Of a stretch of 8,158 nucleotides of DNA, positions 1 to 5,498 are shown piece after piece; position 1 is the stretch's first letter, and every line of letters begins with the position of its first letter. Origin of the DNA: Giesbergeria sp. (GTDB lineage: Bacteria; Pseudomonadota; Gammaproteobacteria; Burkholderiales; Burkholderiaceae_C); contig JAUYGP010000306.1 in the NCBI GenBank assembly GCA_030690515.1, positions 1 through 8,158 of the forward strand. Reading direction: 5' to 3'. The translations under genes and the position numbers were made by a program. The notes under the pieces were generated by a model that made no database searches, was not told the DNA's origin, and was given only the letters and a program-made list of their open reading frames with translations.

Positions 1-140
1 TGATGATGCTGGTGAGCGCCTTTGCGGGGTACGAGCAGGTGATGGCGCTGTACCGCCATGCAATCGCACAGGAGTACCGGTTCTTCAGCTACGGGGATGC
101 CATGCTGCTGGAGCGCAGCGCGCCCACGGCCAGACCGTAG
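1..140 (+). CDS. queA: QueA C-terminal fragment (S-adenosylmethionine:tRNA ribosyltransferase-isomerase), 5' end outside window
   Basis: Reading from base 3 gives 45 residues ending in TAG at 138-140. The stretch MLVSAFAGYEQVMALYRHAI followed by EYRFFSYGDAMLL is the characteristic C-terminal end of QueA. In the family, QueA transfers and isomerises the ribosyl group of S-adenosylmethionine onto preQ1-modified tRNA to form epoxyqueuosine in the anticodon wobble position, in the cytoplasm. Only the tail is visible, so catalytic integrity cannot be judged. The frame stays open to the left edge and the methionine at base 3 is internal. The gene converges on trpB, with a palindromic repeat between the two stop codons. 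The family call is confident because FFSYGDAML is a very conserved QueA signature. Confidence 0.9.
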   Translation, partial: MMLVSAFAGYEQVMALYRHAIAQEYRFFSYGDAMLLERSAPTARP

Positions 141-171
141 CGGAGCTGCGGGTTGAAGGCTGCATTCGAGC

Positions 172-233
172 TATCAAAAATATAGCTTCTAGCGCTTATA
201 CAGCAAGCGCCAGAAGCCTATTTGACTCAAATT
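172..233. repeat. Dispersed palindromic repeat, copy 1; possible bidirectional terminator between queA and trpB
   Basis: An imperfect inverted repeat pairs 183-197 (TAGCTTCTAGCGCTT) with 205-220 (AAGCGCCAGAAGCCTA), with one bulge and one mismatch around a 7-base loop. A-rich bases precede it (176-182) and T-rich bases follow (221-235). The core TCTAGCGCTTAT (188-199) recurs exactly at 4654-4665. I recognise this element as common in Comamonadaceae intergenic regions. Its position between two convergent stop codons suggests it can end transcription from both sides; that is inference. Confidence 0.7.
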
Positions 234-1433
234 TTACAACCCCAGGTGCTGCGCCACGAAATCAGCGTCCTTGTCCCCCCGGCCCGAGAGGTTGACCAGA
301 ATGTTCTGGTCGGGCGACATCGTTTTGGCCAGCTTCATGGCGTAGGCCACGGCGTGGGCGCTCTCCAGCGCAGGAATGATGCCCTCAGTGCGCGACAGCG
401 CCATGAAGGCATCCAGGCACTCGTCGTCGGTCACGGCCTCATAGCGCACACGGCCCACGTCCTTGAGGTAGCAGTGCTGTGGGCCGACGCCGGGGTAATC
501 GAGACCTGATGCAATCGAATACACCGGAAGCGGCTCGCCCTTGTCGTCCTGCAGGTTGTAGCAAATGAAACCGTGGATGGCGCCCTTGGTGCCCAGCGTC
601 ATGGTGGCCGCATGGTCGGGGGTGTCGAGGCCCCGGCCAGCCGGTTCGACGCCGATCAGTTGCACGTCTGTATCGGGCAAGAATTCTGTAAAGATCCCCA
701 TGGCGTTCGAGCCACCGCCCACGCAGGCGGTCACCACATCGGGCAAGCGCTTGTGCTGCGCCAGGAACTGCGCCCGTGCCTCGCGCCCGACGATGCTCTG
801 GAAGTCGCGCACCATCTTCGGAAACGGATGCGGGCCCACCACCGATCCGATGGCGTAGAAGAAATTCACCGGGTCTTTCATGTACTCCTCAAAGGCGCTG
901 TCCACCGCGTCCTTGAGGGTGCGCGTACCGCGCGTCACGGGCACCAGCTTACAGCCCAGGATTTTCATCTTGGTGACGTTGGGGTGCTCCTTGGCGATGT
1001 CGATCTCGCCCATGTGGATTTCACACTCAATGCCCACCAGCGCGCAGGCCGACGCCAGCGCCACACCGTGTTGGCCCGCCCCGGTTTCGGCCAGCACCTT
1101 GGTCTTGCCCATGTGCTTGGCCAGCAGCGCCTCGCCCAGGCAGTGGTTGATTTTGTGCGCGCCGGTGTGGTTCAGGTCTTCGCGCTTCAAGTGGATGTGC
1201 GCGCCGCCCTGGCGATCGGACAGGCGTCTGGCATAAAAAATGGGGCTGGGTCGGCCCACGTAGTGCGCGTACAAATCCGCCAGTTCTTCCTGAAAGGCAG
1301 CGGTTTTGCGGACTTCTTCGTAGGCGGTGTTGATGTCATCCATCACGGCCTTGAGTTCGGGCGGGAGGATCTGCCCGCCGTATTCGCCAAAGTAGCCCTG
1401 ACTGTCGGGCATTTCCAAAAACTGCTGTGCCAT
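234..1433 (-). CDS. trpB: Tryptophan synthase beta chain, divergent lone copy
   Basis: A 399-residue PLP enzyme joining indole and L-serine to give L-tryptophan in the cytoplasm. Visible hallmarks: GRPSP at 60-64; KREDLNHTGAHKIN at 83-96 with the PLP lysine K94; ETGAGQHG at 116-123 with the catalytic glutamate E116; the phosphate-binding GGGSNA at 239-244; GLDYPGVGP at 310-318 with D312; SGRGDKD at 383-389. The length is normal. The start ATG has AGAGGG 7 bases upstream. The segment at about 138-196 (HMGEIDIAKEHPNV, VTRGTRTLKDAVDSAFEEYM) departs from usual proteobacterial TrpB: the ALRDW-like motif is absent, and ASGLD replaces the common SAGLD. This segment is the COMM domain that communicates with TrpA. 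No trpA or trpF is adjacent, so this may be a second TrpB; the classical pair would lie elsewhere. Fold and reaction class are near certain; the in vivo role is less so. Confidence 0.92.
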   Translation of the reverse strand: MAQQFLEMPDSQGYFGEYGGQILPPELKAVMDDINTAYEEVRKTAAFQEELADLYAHYVGRPSPIFYARRLSDRQGGAHIHLKREDLNHTGAHKINHCLGEALLAKHMGKTKVLAETGAGQHGVALASACALVGIECEIHMGEIDIAKEHPNVTKMKILGCKLVPVTRGTRTLKDAVDSAFEEYMKDPVNFFYAIGSVVGPHPFPKMVRDFQSIVGREARAQFLAQHKRLPDVVTACVGGGSNAMGIFTEFLPDTDVQLIGVEPAGRGLDTPDHAATMTLGTKGAIHGFICYNLQDDKGEPLPVYSIASGLDYPGVGPQHCYLKDVGRVRYEAVTDDECLDAFMALSRTEGIIPALESAHAVAYAMKLAKTMSPDQNILVNLSGRGDKDADFVAQHLGL

Positions 1434-1451
1434 GCGGTGTCCCTCTGTGTG

Positions 1452-1481
1452 GTGAAAAAACCGTGAAATCTTAATGTGAAA
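1452..1481 (-). promoter_or_regulatory. Triple TTTCAC motif in the trpB leader
   Basis: Three exact copies of TTTCAC (read on the trpB strand; GTGAAA on the plus strand) lie at 1476-1481, 1463-1468 and 1452-1457, spaced 13 and 11 bases, all within 50 bases upstream of the trpB start. Roughly helical spacing puts them on similar faces of the DNA, as expected of a protein-binding array. I could not find a convincing -35/-10 pair nearby. They could be regulator half-sites or chance in a locally A/T-rich leader. Confidence 0.3.
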
Positions 1482-1549
1482 GACATCGAGTGACGAACAA
1501 GCCCCCCCCCTGACCGGGCATTGACCGGAACGAGGGGCCGCGGCGAAGG

Positions 1550-1565
1550 TGATCTATTCAGATCA
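1550..1565. promoter_or_regulatory. Perfect 6-bp dyad, possible operator upstream of trpB
   Basis: TGATCT (1550-1555) and AGATCA (1560-1565) form a perfect inverted repeat around ATTC, about 117 bases upstream of the trpB start and just after the stop codon of the TonB-like gene. The stem has few G/C pairs and no T-run follows on either strand, so an operator or chance palindrome is more likely than a terminator. Confidence 0.3.
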
Positions 1566-1586
1566 GGTGACAGCGAGCCGGTGGCA

Positions 1587-2270
1587 TCAACGACAGGTGC
1601 GCGCAAGAGCCATGCGGGGCGCTGCCCCCATGGCCGGAGGCTGGTTGGCGGAGGGCAGCTCCACACAATAGTCGCCCCACGGTCCCGACACCTTCGTGGT
1701 GCGTGAGCCCCCAGGTCCACGCAGGTCGCGCATCACGGCCCCAGCGCCCATCGTGACGGGCGCTTCACTACCCCAGGTTTGAGGCGCATGGGCCAGCCCT
1801 TGTCGGCGCTGCCAGGCTCTCTCCCGCTCCAGCGCGCGCACCACTGCCTCCGGTCCAGGTGCAGCCTGCGGCTGCGCGGTGGAAGCGGGCCGGCTTGGCA
1901 TCGATATGGCGGCGGTCACGGGGGCCTCAATCTCAGGGCTTGCAGTGGATTGGCGCACCCGCGCACTCGGCAGCGGCCGGACGATGGCCGCCGTGGCAAG
2001 CCTTCTGGCCCCCAGCGGTACGGAGTGCGCCCCGGCCTTTTCGCCTGTTTCGCCCGGCACGACTGCCGTAGAAACTGGCGTCGGCGTGGGCGTGGGCGTG
2101 GGCGTGATCGCCACCCACAGCATGGCGGGTGGCGGCACCCGCACTCCGGGGGGCAGGCGGGCGGACAGGGGCACCAGCGTCCGCCAAAGTACGGCCAGCC
2201 CGACGACATGCAGCATCAGTGACCCAGCCACCGCCCAGACCAGGCGCCGGCGTGCAGGAGCGGCGCACAT
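1587..2270 (-). CDS. TonB-like single-pass membrane protein of unknown function
   Basis: A 227-residue protein I do not recognise beyond its architecture. A short basic N-terminus (RRR at 7-9) is followed by one hydrophobic helix at about 11-30 (VWAVAGSLMLHVVGLAVLW), then a long Pro/Ala/Arg-rich region with a (TP)5 run at 56-65. The arrangement resembles the membrane anchor plus periplasmic spacer of TonB-family proteins, but no TonB C-terminal domain is visible. The C-terminus instead has a short ordered-looking segment with SGPWGDYCVELP and a terminal RTCR, giving two cysteines that could pair in the periplasm. The start chosen is the ATG 4 bases after the HTH gene's stop, where the TM segment follows directly; a longer in-frame reading overlaps the HTH gene and is Cys/Pro/Arg-rich nonsense. 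No strong ribosome site is seen, suggesting coupling to the HTH gene. Function unknown. Confidence 0.7.
   Translation of the reverse strand: MCAAPARRRLVWAVAGSLMLHVVGLAVLWRTLVPLSARLPPGVRVPPPAMLWVAITPTPTPTPTPVSTAVVPGETGEKAGAHSVPLGARRLATAAIVRPLPSARVRQSTASPEIEAPVTAAISMPSRPASTAQPQAAPGPEAVVRALERERAWQRRQGLAHAPQTWGSEAPVTMGAGAVMRDLRGPGGSRTTKVSGPWGDYCVELPSANQPPAMGAAPRMALARTCR
2077..2106 (-). repeat. In-frame hexanucleotide tandem repeat encoding (Thr-Pro)5
   Basis: Five 6-bp units read GGCGTC once and then GGCGTG four times on the plus strand; on the coding strand they encode five Thr-Pro pairs. Because the unit is two codons long, slippage would lengthen or shorten the periplasmic spacer without breaking the frame. 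Confidence 0.85.
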
Positions 2271-2274
2271 CGAC

Positions 2275-2529
2275 TTACTCTTGCGAAGAACTACTGGCCA
2301 GACCGGCCGGTGGCGCCGCCCCTTCATCGGGAATCCAGGCCAGCAGATCCGCTGGCTGGCACTGTAGGTAGCTGCAGATGGCGGACAGGGTCTCGAAGCG
2401 CACCCCTTTGACCTTGCCGCTTTTGAGCAGGGACAAGTTGGCCTCGGTGATGCCCACATGGGCCGCGAGATCCCGCGATTTGACCTTGCGGCGCACGAGC
2501 ACTTCATCCAGCGTGACAACTATCGCCAT
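2275..2529 (-). CDS. Small Cro/C1-type (YozG-like) HTH transcriptional regulator
   Basis: An 84-residue protein whose residues about 6-66 form a five-helix xenobiotic-response/Cro-C1 DNA-binding domain: VTLDEVLVRRKVKSRDLAAH, then GITEANLSLLKSGKVKGVRF as helix-turn-helix and recognition helix, then ETLSAICSYLQCQPADLLAW. This is the compact HTH typically encoded beside DUF2975 proteins (Bacillus YozG/YoaS is the pair I know). The C-terminal 17 residues look disordered. The start ATG has AGGA 9 bases upstream and lies 20 bases after the DUF2975 stop; the stop is 4 bases before the TonB-like gene. It probably binds DNA as a dimer and may regulate its own operon. The direct repeat at 3173-3209 is the obvious candidate site, but that link is inference. 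Family assignment is strong; targets are unknown. Confidence 0.88.
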   Translation of the reverse strand: MAIVVTLDEVLVRRKVKSRDLAAHVGITEANLSLLKSGKVKGVRFETLSAICSYLQCQPADLLAWIPDEGAAPPAGLASSSSQE

Positions 2530-2549
2530 GGGTGGGTGTCCTGGGTAAA

Positions 2550-3137
2550 TTACACGAACGCGTTGGCTTCGGCCTGCAAGCGGCAGCCCTCGGCCAGCAC
2601 ATGGGCCAGCAGCAGCATCATGAGCGCCACCACCAGCATGCTCATTTCAAACGAGCCCAGGCCCAGCACGATCAGCCCCCCGTTCTGCCCAGACGCGAGC
2701 CACGACAGCAGCGCCGTCACTCCCATCTGGTAGAGCAGCGATGTCACAAACATCGCCAGAAAACCCCAGCCCACGCCACGAAATCCGCGCACCACCACGG
2801 GCCCGAACACCTCTCCCGCCAGAAACGCACGGCAAATGCGGTGCACGCACCACACGGCATAGAACATGGCCAGTGCAGGAATGCACTCCAACCCCGCCCC
2901 CACCCAGCGCCATGGCATATCCATGGACTGCGGCGGCGTCAAACCGGCCAGCAAGGCCTGTGCAGGCACCACGGTCAAGGGCATCCAGCCCCCCCAGCCG
3001 CCCTCCTGCCCGATCGCGGCCCAACGCGCCAGCGAAACCCCGAACGACACCAGCGCGCACACCCAACTGGCTGCCAGCAAACTCCAGGCCAGGCGCCGAA
3101 ACGAGGGCGTCTGCACCAACGAACTCTGAGAGGTCAT
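2550..3137 (-). CDS. DUF2975 family four-helix inner-membrane protein
   Basis: A 195-residue integral membrane protein with four predicted helices at about 15-38, 79-98, 122-143 and 155-180. Features typical of DUF2975 as I recall it are the cytoplasmic FLAGEVFGPVVVRGFRGVGWG stretch at 105-125 and the C-terminal helix running into LAEGCRLQAEANAFV. The 40-residue loop between helices 1 and 2 (Trp/Gly/Pro-rich) is presumably periplasmic. Three in-frame ATG starts exist (3158, 3149, 3137); none has a clear ribosome site. The last was chosen because it leaves a normal short N-terminus before helix 1. It is first of three tightly spaced minus-strand genes, followed by an HTH partner, the usual DUF2975 arrangement. 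No biochemical function is established for the family to my knowledge; a role in sensing or sequestering the HTH partner is a guess. Confidence 0.8.
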   Translation of the reverse strand: MTSQSSLVQTPSFRRLAWSLLAASWVCALVSFGVSLARWAAIGQEGGWGGWMPLTVVPAQALLAGLTPPQSMDMPWRWVGAGLECIPALAMFYAVWCVHRICRAFLAGEVFGPVVVRGFRGVGWGFLAMFVTSLLYQMGVTALLSWLASGQNGGLIVLGLGSFEMSMLVVALMMLLLAHVLAEGCRLQAEANAFV

Positions 3138-3217
3138 GGGAAGAAACATGATTTGCATTTGATGAAATTTCTGTAACACAATAATAATATACCGTTTCAC
3201 AGTAATATTCTCCAGAA
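3138..3217. promoter_or_regulatory. AT-rich divergent promoter region with 21-bp-spaced direct repeat (likely operator)
   Basis: This short gap separates the DUF2975 operon (-) from the lipoprotein gene (+) and is strikingly A/T-rich in an otherwise GC-rich window. It contains two copies of GTnnCACAnTAATAnT at 3173-3188 and 3194-3209, matching at 12 of 16 positions and offset by exactly 21 bases, about two helical turns. Overlapping these, CTGTAACAC (3171-3179) and GTTTCACAG (3194-3202) form a 7-of-9 dyad. TATTAT on the minus strand (3186-3181 or 3189-3184) could be a -10 box for the DUF2975 operon; no good -35 was found. A bound regulator here would affect both directions. Confidence 0.55.
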
Positions 3218-3901
3218 ATGATCTTCGACCTGCACACCCCACCCGATCGCGGCGAGCGTCCGCCCGCGCGGCCGACTGCCTCTGCGCTGCGCGCCGTCTG
3301 GCGCGTCTTTCCGGCGGTTGCCATGGCGTCCGCCGTGCTGACTGCCTGTGGGAGCGTGCCCGTGGCCTCGCTCTGGAAACTGCGCAAGCTCAACCTGGAG
3401 ACGCTGGACCCCGCAGCGCTGCGCGCTGCGGTGGTGCACCGGCCCGGCTTGCAACTCCATGGCCAGGGCCTGGTGCTGACTGTGAGCGTGTCGCGCAAAC
3501 TGCGCCAGCCCAACGGCAGCACCGTGACAGAGCAACTGGAAGAAAAACTCCCCCTGCAGGAACTGCGCAGCACGGCCGAACGCAGCCTGCTGGCGGAGTA
3601 CGACAGCCGCCAGACCACAACGCAGATCTGGCGCGTCGACCCCGCCGCCCTGCCCCGGCTGCAGGCCCTGCGCGCCAAGGCACTGGGCTGGAAAGGAACG
3701 GATGACGGGCAACGCGCGCTGGGCCTGGGGCTGGAACTGGCCGGTTGCCAACAAAAGGGCACTCACGACCGGACCGTGACCACCCTGATCCGCTTTACCG
3801 AACCGGGTGAATTCATCCCCATCGTGCGCAACATGGACCTGGCCGAAACCATGTCTGCAGCGGATCTGAAACAACGGTTTCCGGAGTGCCCCGCGGGCTG
3901 A
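3218..3901 (+). CDS. Putative outer-membrane lipoprotein of unknown function
   Basis: A 227-residue protein with a lipoprotein signal: arginines up to R29, a hydrophobic stretch at 30-40 (VFPAVAMASAV) and lipobox LTAC with C44 as the predicted acylated residue. The next residues, Gly-Ser rather than Asp, favour the outer membrane. The n-region (28 residues with several Arg and Pro) is unusually long, so the true start could be downstream, but the ATG at 3323 would leave too little signal. The mature part is soluble, rich in Leu/Ala/Arg, with LETLDPAALRAAV (55-67) and a similar VDPAALPRLQALRAKA (144-159), and ends in ADLKQRFPECPAG. I do not recognise a named domain. It is divergent from the DUF2975 operon across a shared promoter region and stops 22 bases from the ung stop. 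Codon use matches its neighbours, so it is probably a real resident gene. Confidence 0.75.
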   Translation: MIFDLHTPPDRGERPPARPTASALRAVWRVFPAVAMASAVLTACGSVPVASLWKLRKLNLETLDPAALRAAVVHRPGLQLHGQGLVLTVSVSRKLRQPNGSTVTEQLEEKLPLQELRSTAERSLLAEYDSRQTTTQIWRVDPAALPRLQALRAKALGWKGTDDGQRALGLGLELAGCQQKGTHDRTVTTLIRFTEPGEFIPIVRNMDLAETMSAADLKQRFPECPAG

Positions 3902-3923
3902 CCGCTACGGACGTGCAGGGCAT

Positions 3924-4640
3924 TCAACCCCGATGCGACGCCCGAAACGCCCGCGCCTGCCCAAAATGCCCGCAGCCGATGAAGGGCACCGGCGGGCGCA
4001 GTGCCGACAGGGGCGACGGGTGGTTGGCGCACAGCACCAGGTGCCCCCGGTCGGCGGGGATCACGGCGCGCTTGCCTTGTGCGTGGGCGCCCCACAGCAT
4101 GAACACCACCGGGCGTGTGCCGTGCGCCACGTGGCGGATCACCGCGTCGGTCAGCACCTCCCACCCCTTGCCTGCATGGCTGGCGGGTTGGGCTTCTTCC
4201 ACCGTGAGCGTGGTGTTGAGCAGCAGCACACCTTTCGCAGCCCATGGGACCAGGCTGCCGCCAGGCTGCGGAAACGCAGGCGGTGGCGTGCCCAGATCGC
4301 GCTGCAGTTCCTTGAAGATGTTGCGCAGCGAAGGCGGCAGCGCCACACCGGGCGCCACCGAAAACGCCAGCCCCTCGGCCTGGCCCCGGCCGTGGTAGGG
4401 GTCTTGCCCCAGGATGACCACGCGCACGTCCTCTGGCGATGTGAGTTCCAGCGCACGCAAGGGCTGCGGCGGGAAGATAACGGCCCCGGCATCGAGCCGC
4501 GTCTGCAAGAAGCCCTGTAGCTTGCGTCCGGCCGCACCGGCAAAAAACTCCTGCACCAGCGGCTGCCAGCCCGGCGCTACGGGCCAGTCGGCGGGGTCGG
4601 CGCTCTGCAGCTGCGTGGGGGCGCTTTGCGGATCATTCAT
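3924..4640 (-). CDS. ung: Uracil-DNA glycosylase, family 1
   Basis: A 238-residue enzyme that removes uracil from DNA by cleaving the N-glycosidic bond, starting base-excision repair. Family-1 motifs are all present: GQDPYHG at 78-84 with catalytic D80 and Y82, FS(V) at 93-95 in the uracil-pocket region, PPSLRNIFKEL at 102-112, LLLNTTLTV at 139-147, and HPSPLSA at 207-213 with the second catalytic residue H207 and the minor-groove Leu loop. Length is normal. Two starts compete: TTG at 4646 (GAGG 5 bases upstream) and ATG at 4640 (GAGG 11 bases upstream); the ATG was preferred by codon, and they differ by two residues. The ribosome-binding GAGG (4655-4652) lies inside the dispersed palindrome that follows trpC. 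The gene may receive read-through from the trp operon; it converges on the lipoprotein gene. Confidence 0.95.
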   Translation of the reverse strand: MNDPQSAPTQLQSADPADWPVAPGWQPLVQEFFAGAAGRKLQGFLQTRLDAGAVIFPPQPLRALELTSPEDVRVVILGQDPYHGRGQAEGLAFSVAPGVALPPSLRNIFKELQRDLGTPPPAFPQPGGSLVPWAAKGVLLLNTTLTVEEAQPASHAGKGWEVLTDAVIRHVAHGTRPVVFMLWGAHAQGKRAVIPADRGHLVLCANHPSPLSALRPPVPFIGCGHFGQARAFRASHRG

Positions 4641-4642
4641 GG

Positions 4643-4697
4643 TCAAAATGGCCTCTAGCGCTTATCCATAAAGCGCAAAAAGCTATTGTTTTTATAG
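4643..4697. repeat. Dispersed palindromic repeat, copy 2 (degenerate), between trpC and ung
   Basis: This shares the exact 12-mer TCTAGCGCTTAT (4654-4665) with the copy at 188-199, followed by a degenerate right arm (AAGCGC at 4671-4676, then AAAAAGCTA). GCGCTT (4658-4663) pairs with AAGCGC (4671-4676). It fills nearly the whole trpC-ung gap and contributes both the terminator-like hairpin after trpC and the Shine-Dalgarno-like GAGG of ung. Confidence 0.65.
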
Positions 4698-4699
4698 CT
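4677..4699 (-). terminator. Weak intrinsic terminator at the end of trpC
   Basis: On the minus strand AGCTAT (4699-4694) and ATAGCT (4686-4681) form a 6-bp stem with a 7-base A-rich loop, followed by four further T residues (4680-4677). The stem has only two G/C pairs and begins within the trpC stop codon (4700-4698), so termination is probably incomplete and ung could be partly cotranscribed. Confidence 0.45.
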
Positions 4700-5498
4700 A
4701 CGCGAATAGTTTGGCGAGTTCCAGCCCCGGCTCGGGCGCGCGCATGAAGGCCTCGCCCACGAGGAAGGCGTGCACACCGGCATCGCGCATGGTCTTCACG
4801 TCCGCAGGCTTGAGGATGCCCGACTCGGTGACCAGCAGGCGGTCGGCGGGCACGTCCTTGAGCATGCCCAGCGTGGTCTCGAGCGTGACCTCAAACGTGC
4901 GCAGGTTGCGGTTGTTGATGCCGACCAGCGGCGTCTTGAGCTTCAATGCGCGCTCCAGCTCGGGGCGGTCATGCACCTCCACCAGCACCGCCATGTCCAG
5001 GCTGCGGGCGATGGCTTCAAAGTCGGCCATTTGCGCATCGTCCAGGCAGGCGGCAATCAGCAGGACAGCGTCGGCACCCATGGCGCGGGCCTCGTAGACC
5101 TGGTACGGGTCGACCAGGAAATCCTTGCGCAACACCGGCAGTTGGCAGCTGGCGCGCGCCTGCTTGAGGGCGTCCACACTTCCCTGAAAGAACTGCCTGT
5201 CGGTCAGCACGGAAAGGCAGGCCGCACTCAAGTTGCCATCGCCATCGGCGTAACTCTGGGCGATGTCGGCCGGAATAAAGTCGGCGCGCAGCACGCCTTT
5301 GCTGGGGCTGGCTTTCTTGATCTCGGCAATCACCGCCGCTTGGCCTTTGGCTATTTTGGCGCGCAGCGCGCCTTCGAAGTCGCGCGTGAGCACGCGGCTC
5401 TCGGCGTCCTGGCGCATGGCATCAAACGGCAGGCGCTTTTTGGCGGCGGCCACTTCTTCGTGCTTGACGGCCACGATTTTTTTCAGGATGTCACTCAT
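4698..5498 (-). CDS. trpC: Indole-3-glycerol-phosphate synthase
   Basis: A 266-residue single-domain TIM-barrel enzyme that closes the indole ring: carboxyphenylamino-deoxyribulose phosphate to indole-3-glycerol phosphate plus CO2 and water. Visible family motifs: the N-terminal MSDILKKIVAVKHEEV; AEIKKASPSKG at 58-68 (E59 and K61 match known catalytic positions); CLSVLTDRQFFQGS at 94-107; PVLRKDFLVDPYQV at 121-134 with catalytic K125; VLVEVHD at 171-177 with E174; GINNRNL at 193-199; TESGI at 224-228; phosphate-binding LVGEAFM at 246-252. It is monofunctional, with no fused TrpF. YADGDGNLSAACLSV carries a few extra residues relative to the usual YEKGGAACLSV. A longer in-frame reading exists, but the ATG at 5498 gives the conserved N-terminus and overlaps the stop of the upstream 45-residue gene as ATGA. 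No good ribosome site precedes it, so translation is probably coupled. Confidence 0.96.
   Translation of the reverse strand: MSDILKKIVAVKHEEVAAAKKRLPFDAMRQDAESRVLTRDFEGALRAKIAKGQAAVIAEIKKASPSKGVLRADFIPADIAQSYADGDGNLSAACLSVLTDRQFFQGSVDALKQARASCQLPVLRKDFLVDPYQVYEARAMGADAVLLIAACLDDAQMADFEAIARSLDMAVLVEVHDRPELERALKLKTPLVGINNRNLRTFEVTLETTLGMLKDVPADRLLVTESGILKPADVKTMRDAGVHAFLVGEAFMRAPEPGLELAKLFA

Noticed and set aside
573..1466. Plus-strand 297-residue open frame opposite trpB
   Set aside because: It is antisense to a clearly conserved enzyme, is rich in His/Arg/Gly/Val typical of a complementary-frame shadow in GC-rich DNA, and has no recognisable motifs.
2077..2106. Tandem repeat as a CRISPR-like or phase-variation tract
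   Set aside because: There are no spacers, and the 6-bp units keep the reading frame, so on/off switching by slippage is not possible.
1587..2519. 310-residue version of the TonB-like protein
   Set aside because: The first 83 residues are the HTH gene read in the wrong frame; a proper start with an immediate TM segment exists at 2270.
2647..3762. 371-residue minus-strand frame crossing the divergent promoter
   Set aside because: It is antisense to the lipoprotein gene and out of frame with the DUF2975 gene; Arg/Ser-rich with no membrane or domain pattern.
3323..3901. Downstream ATG as start of the lipoprotein
   Set aside because: It would leave only about eight residues before the lipobox cysteine and no positive n-region, too short for a signal peptide.
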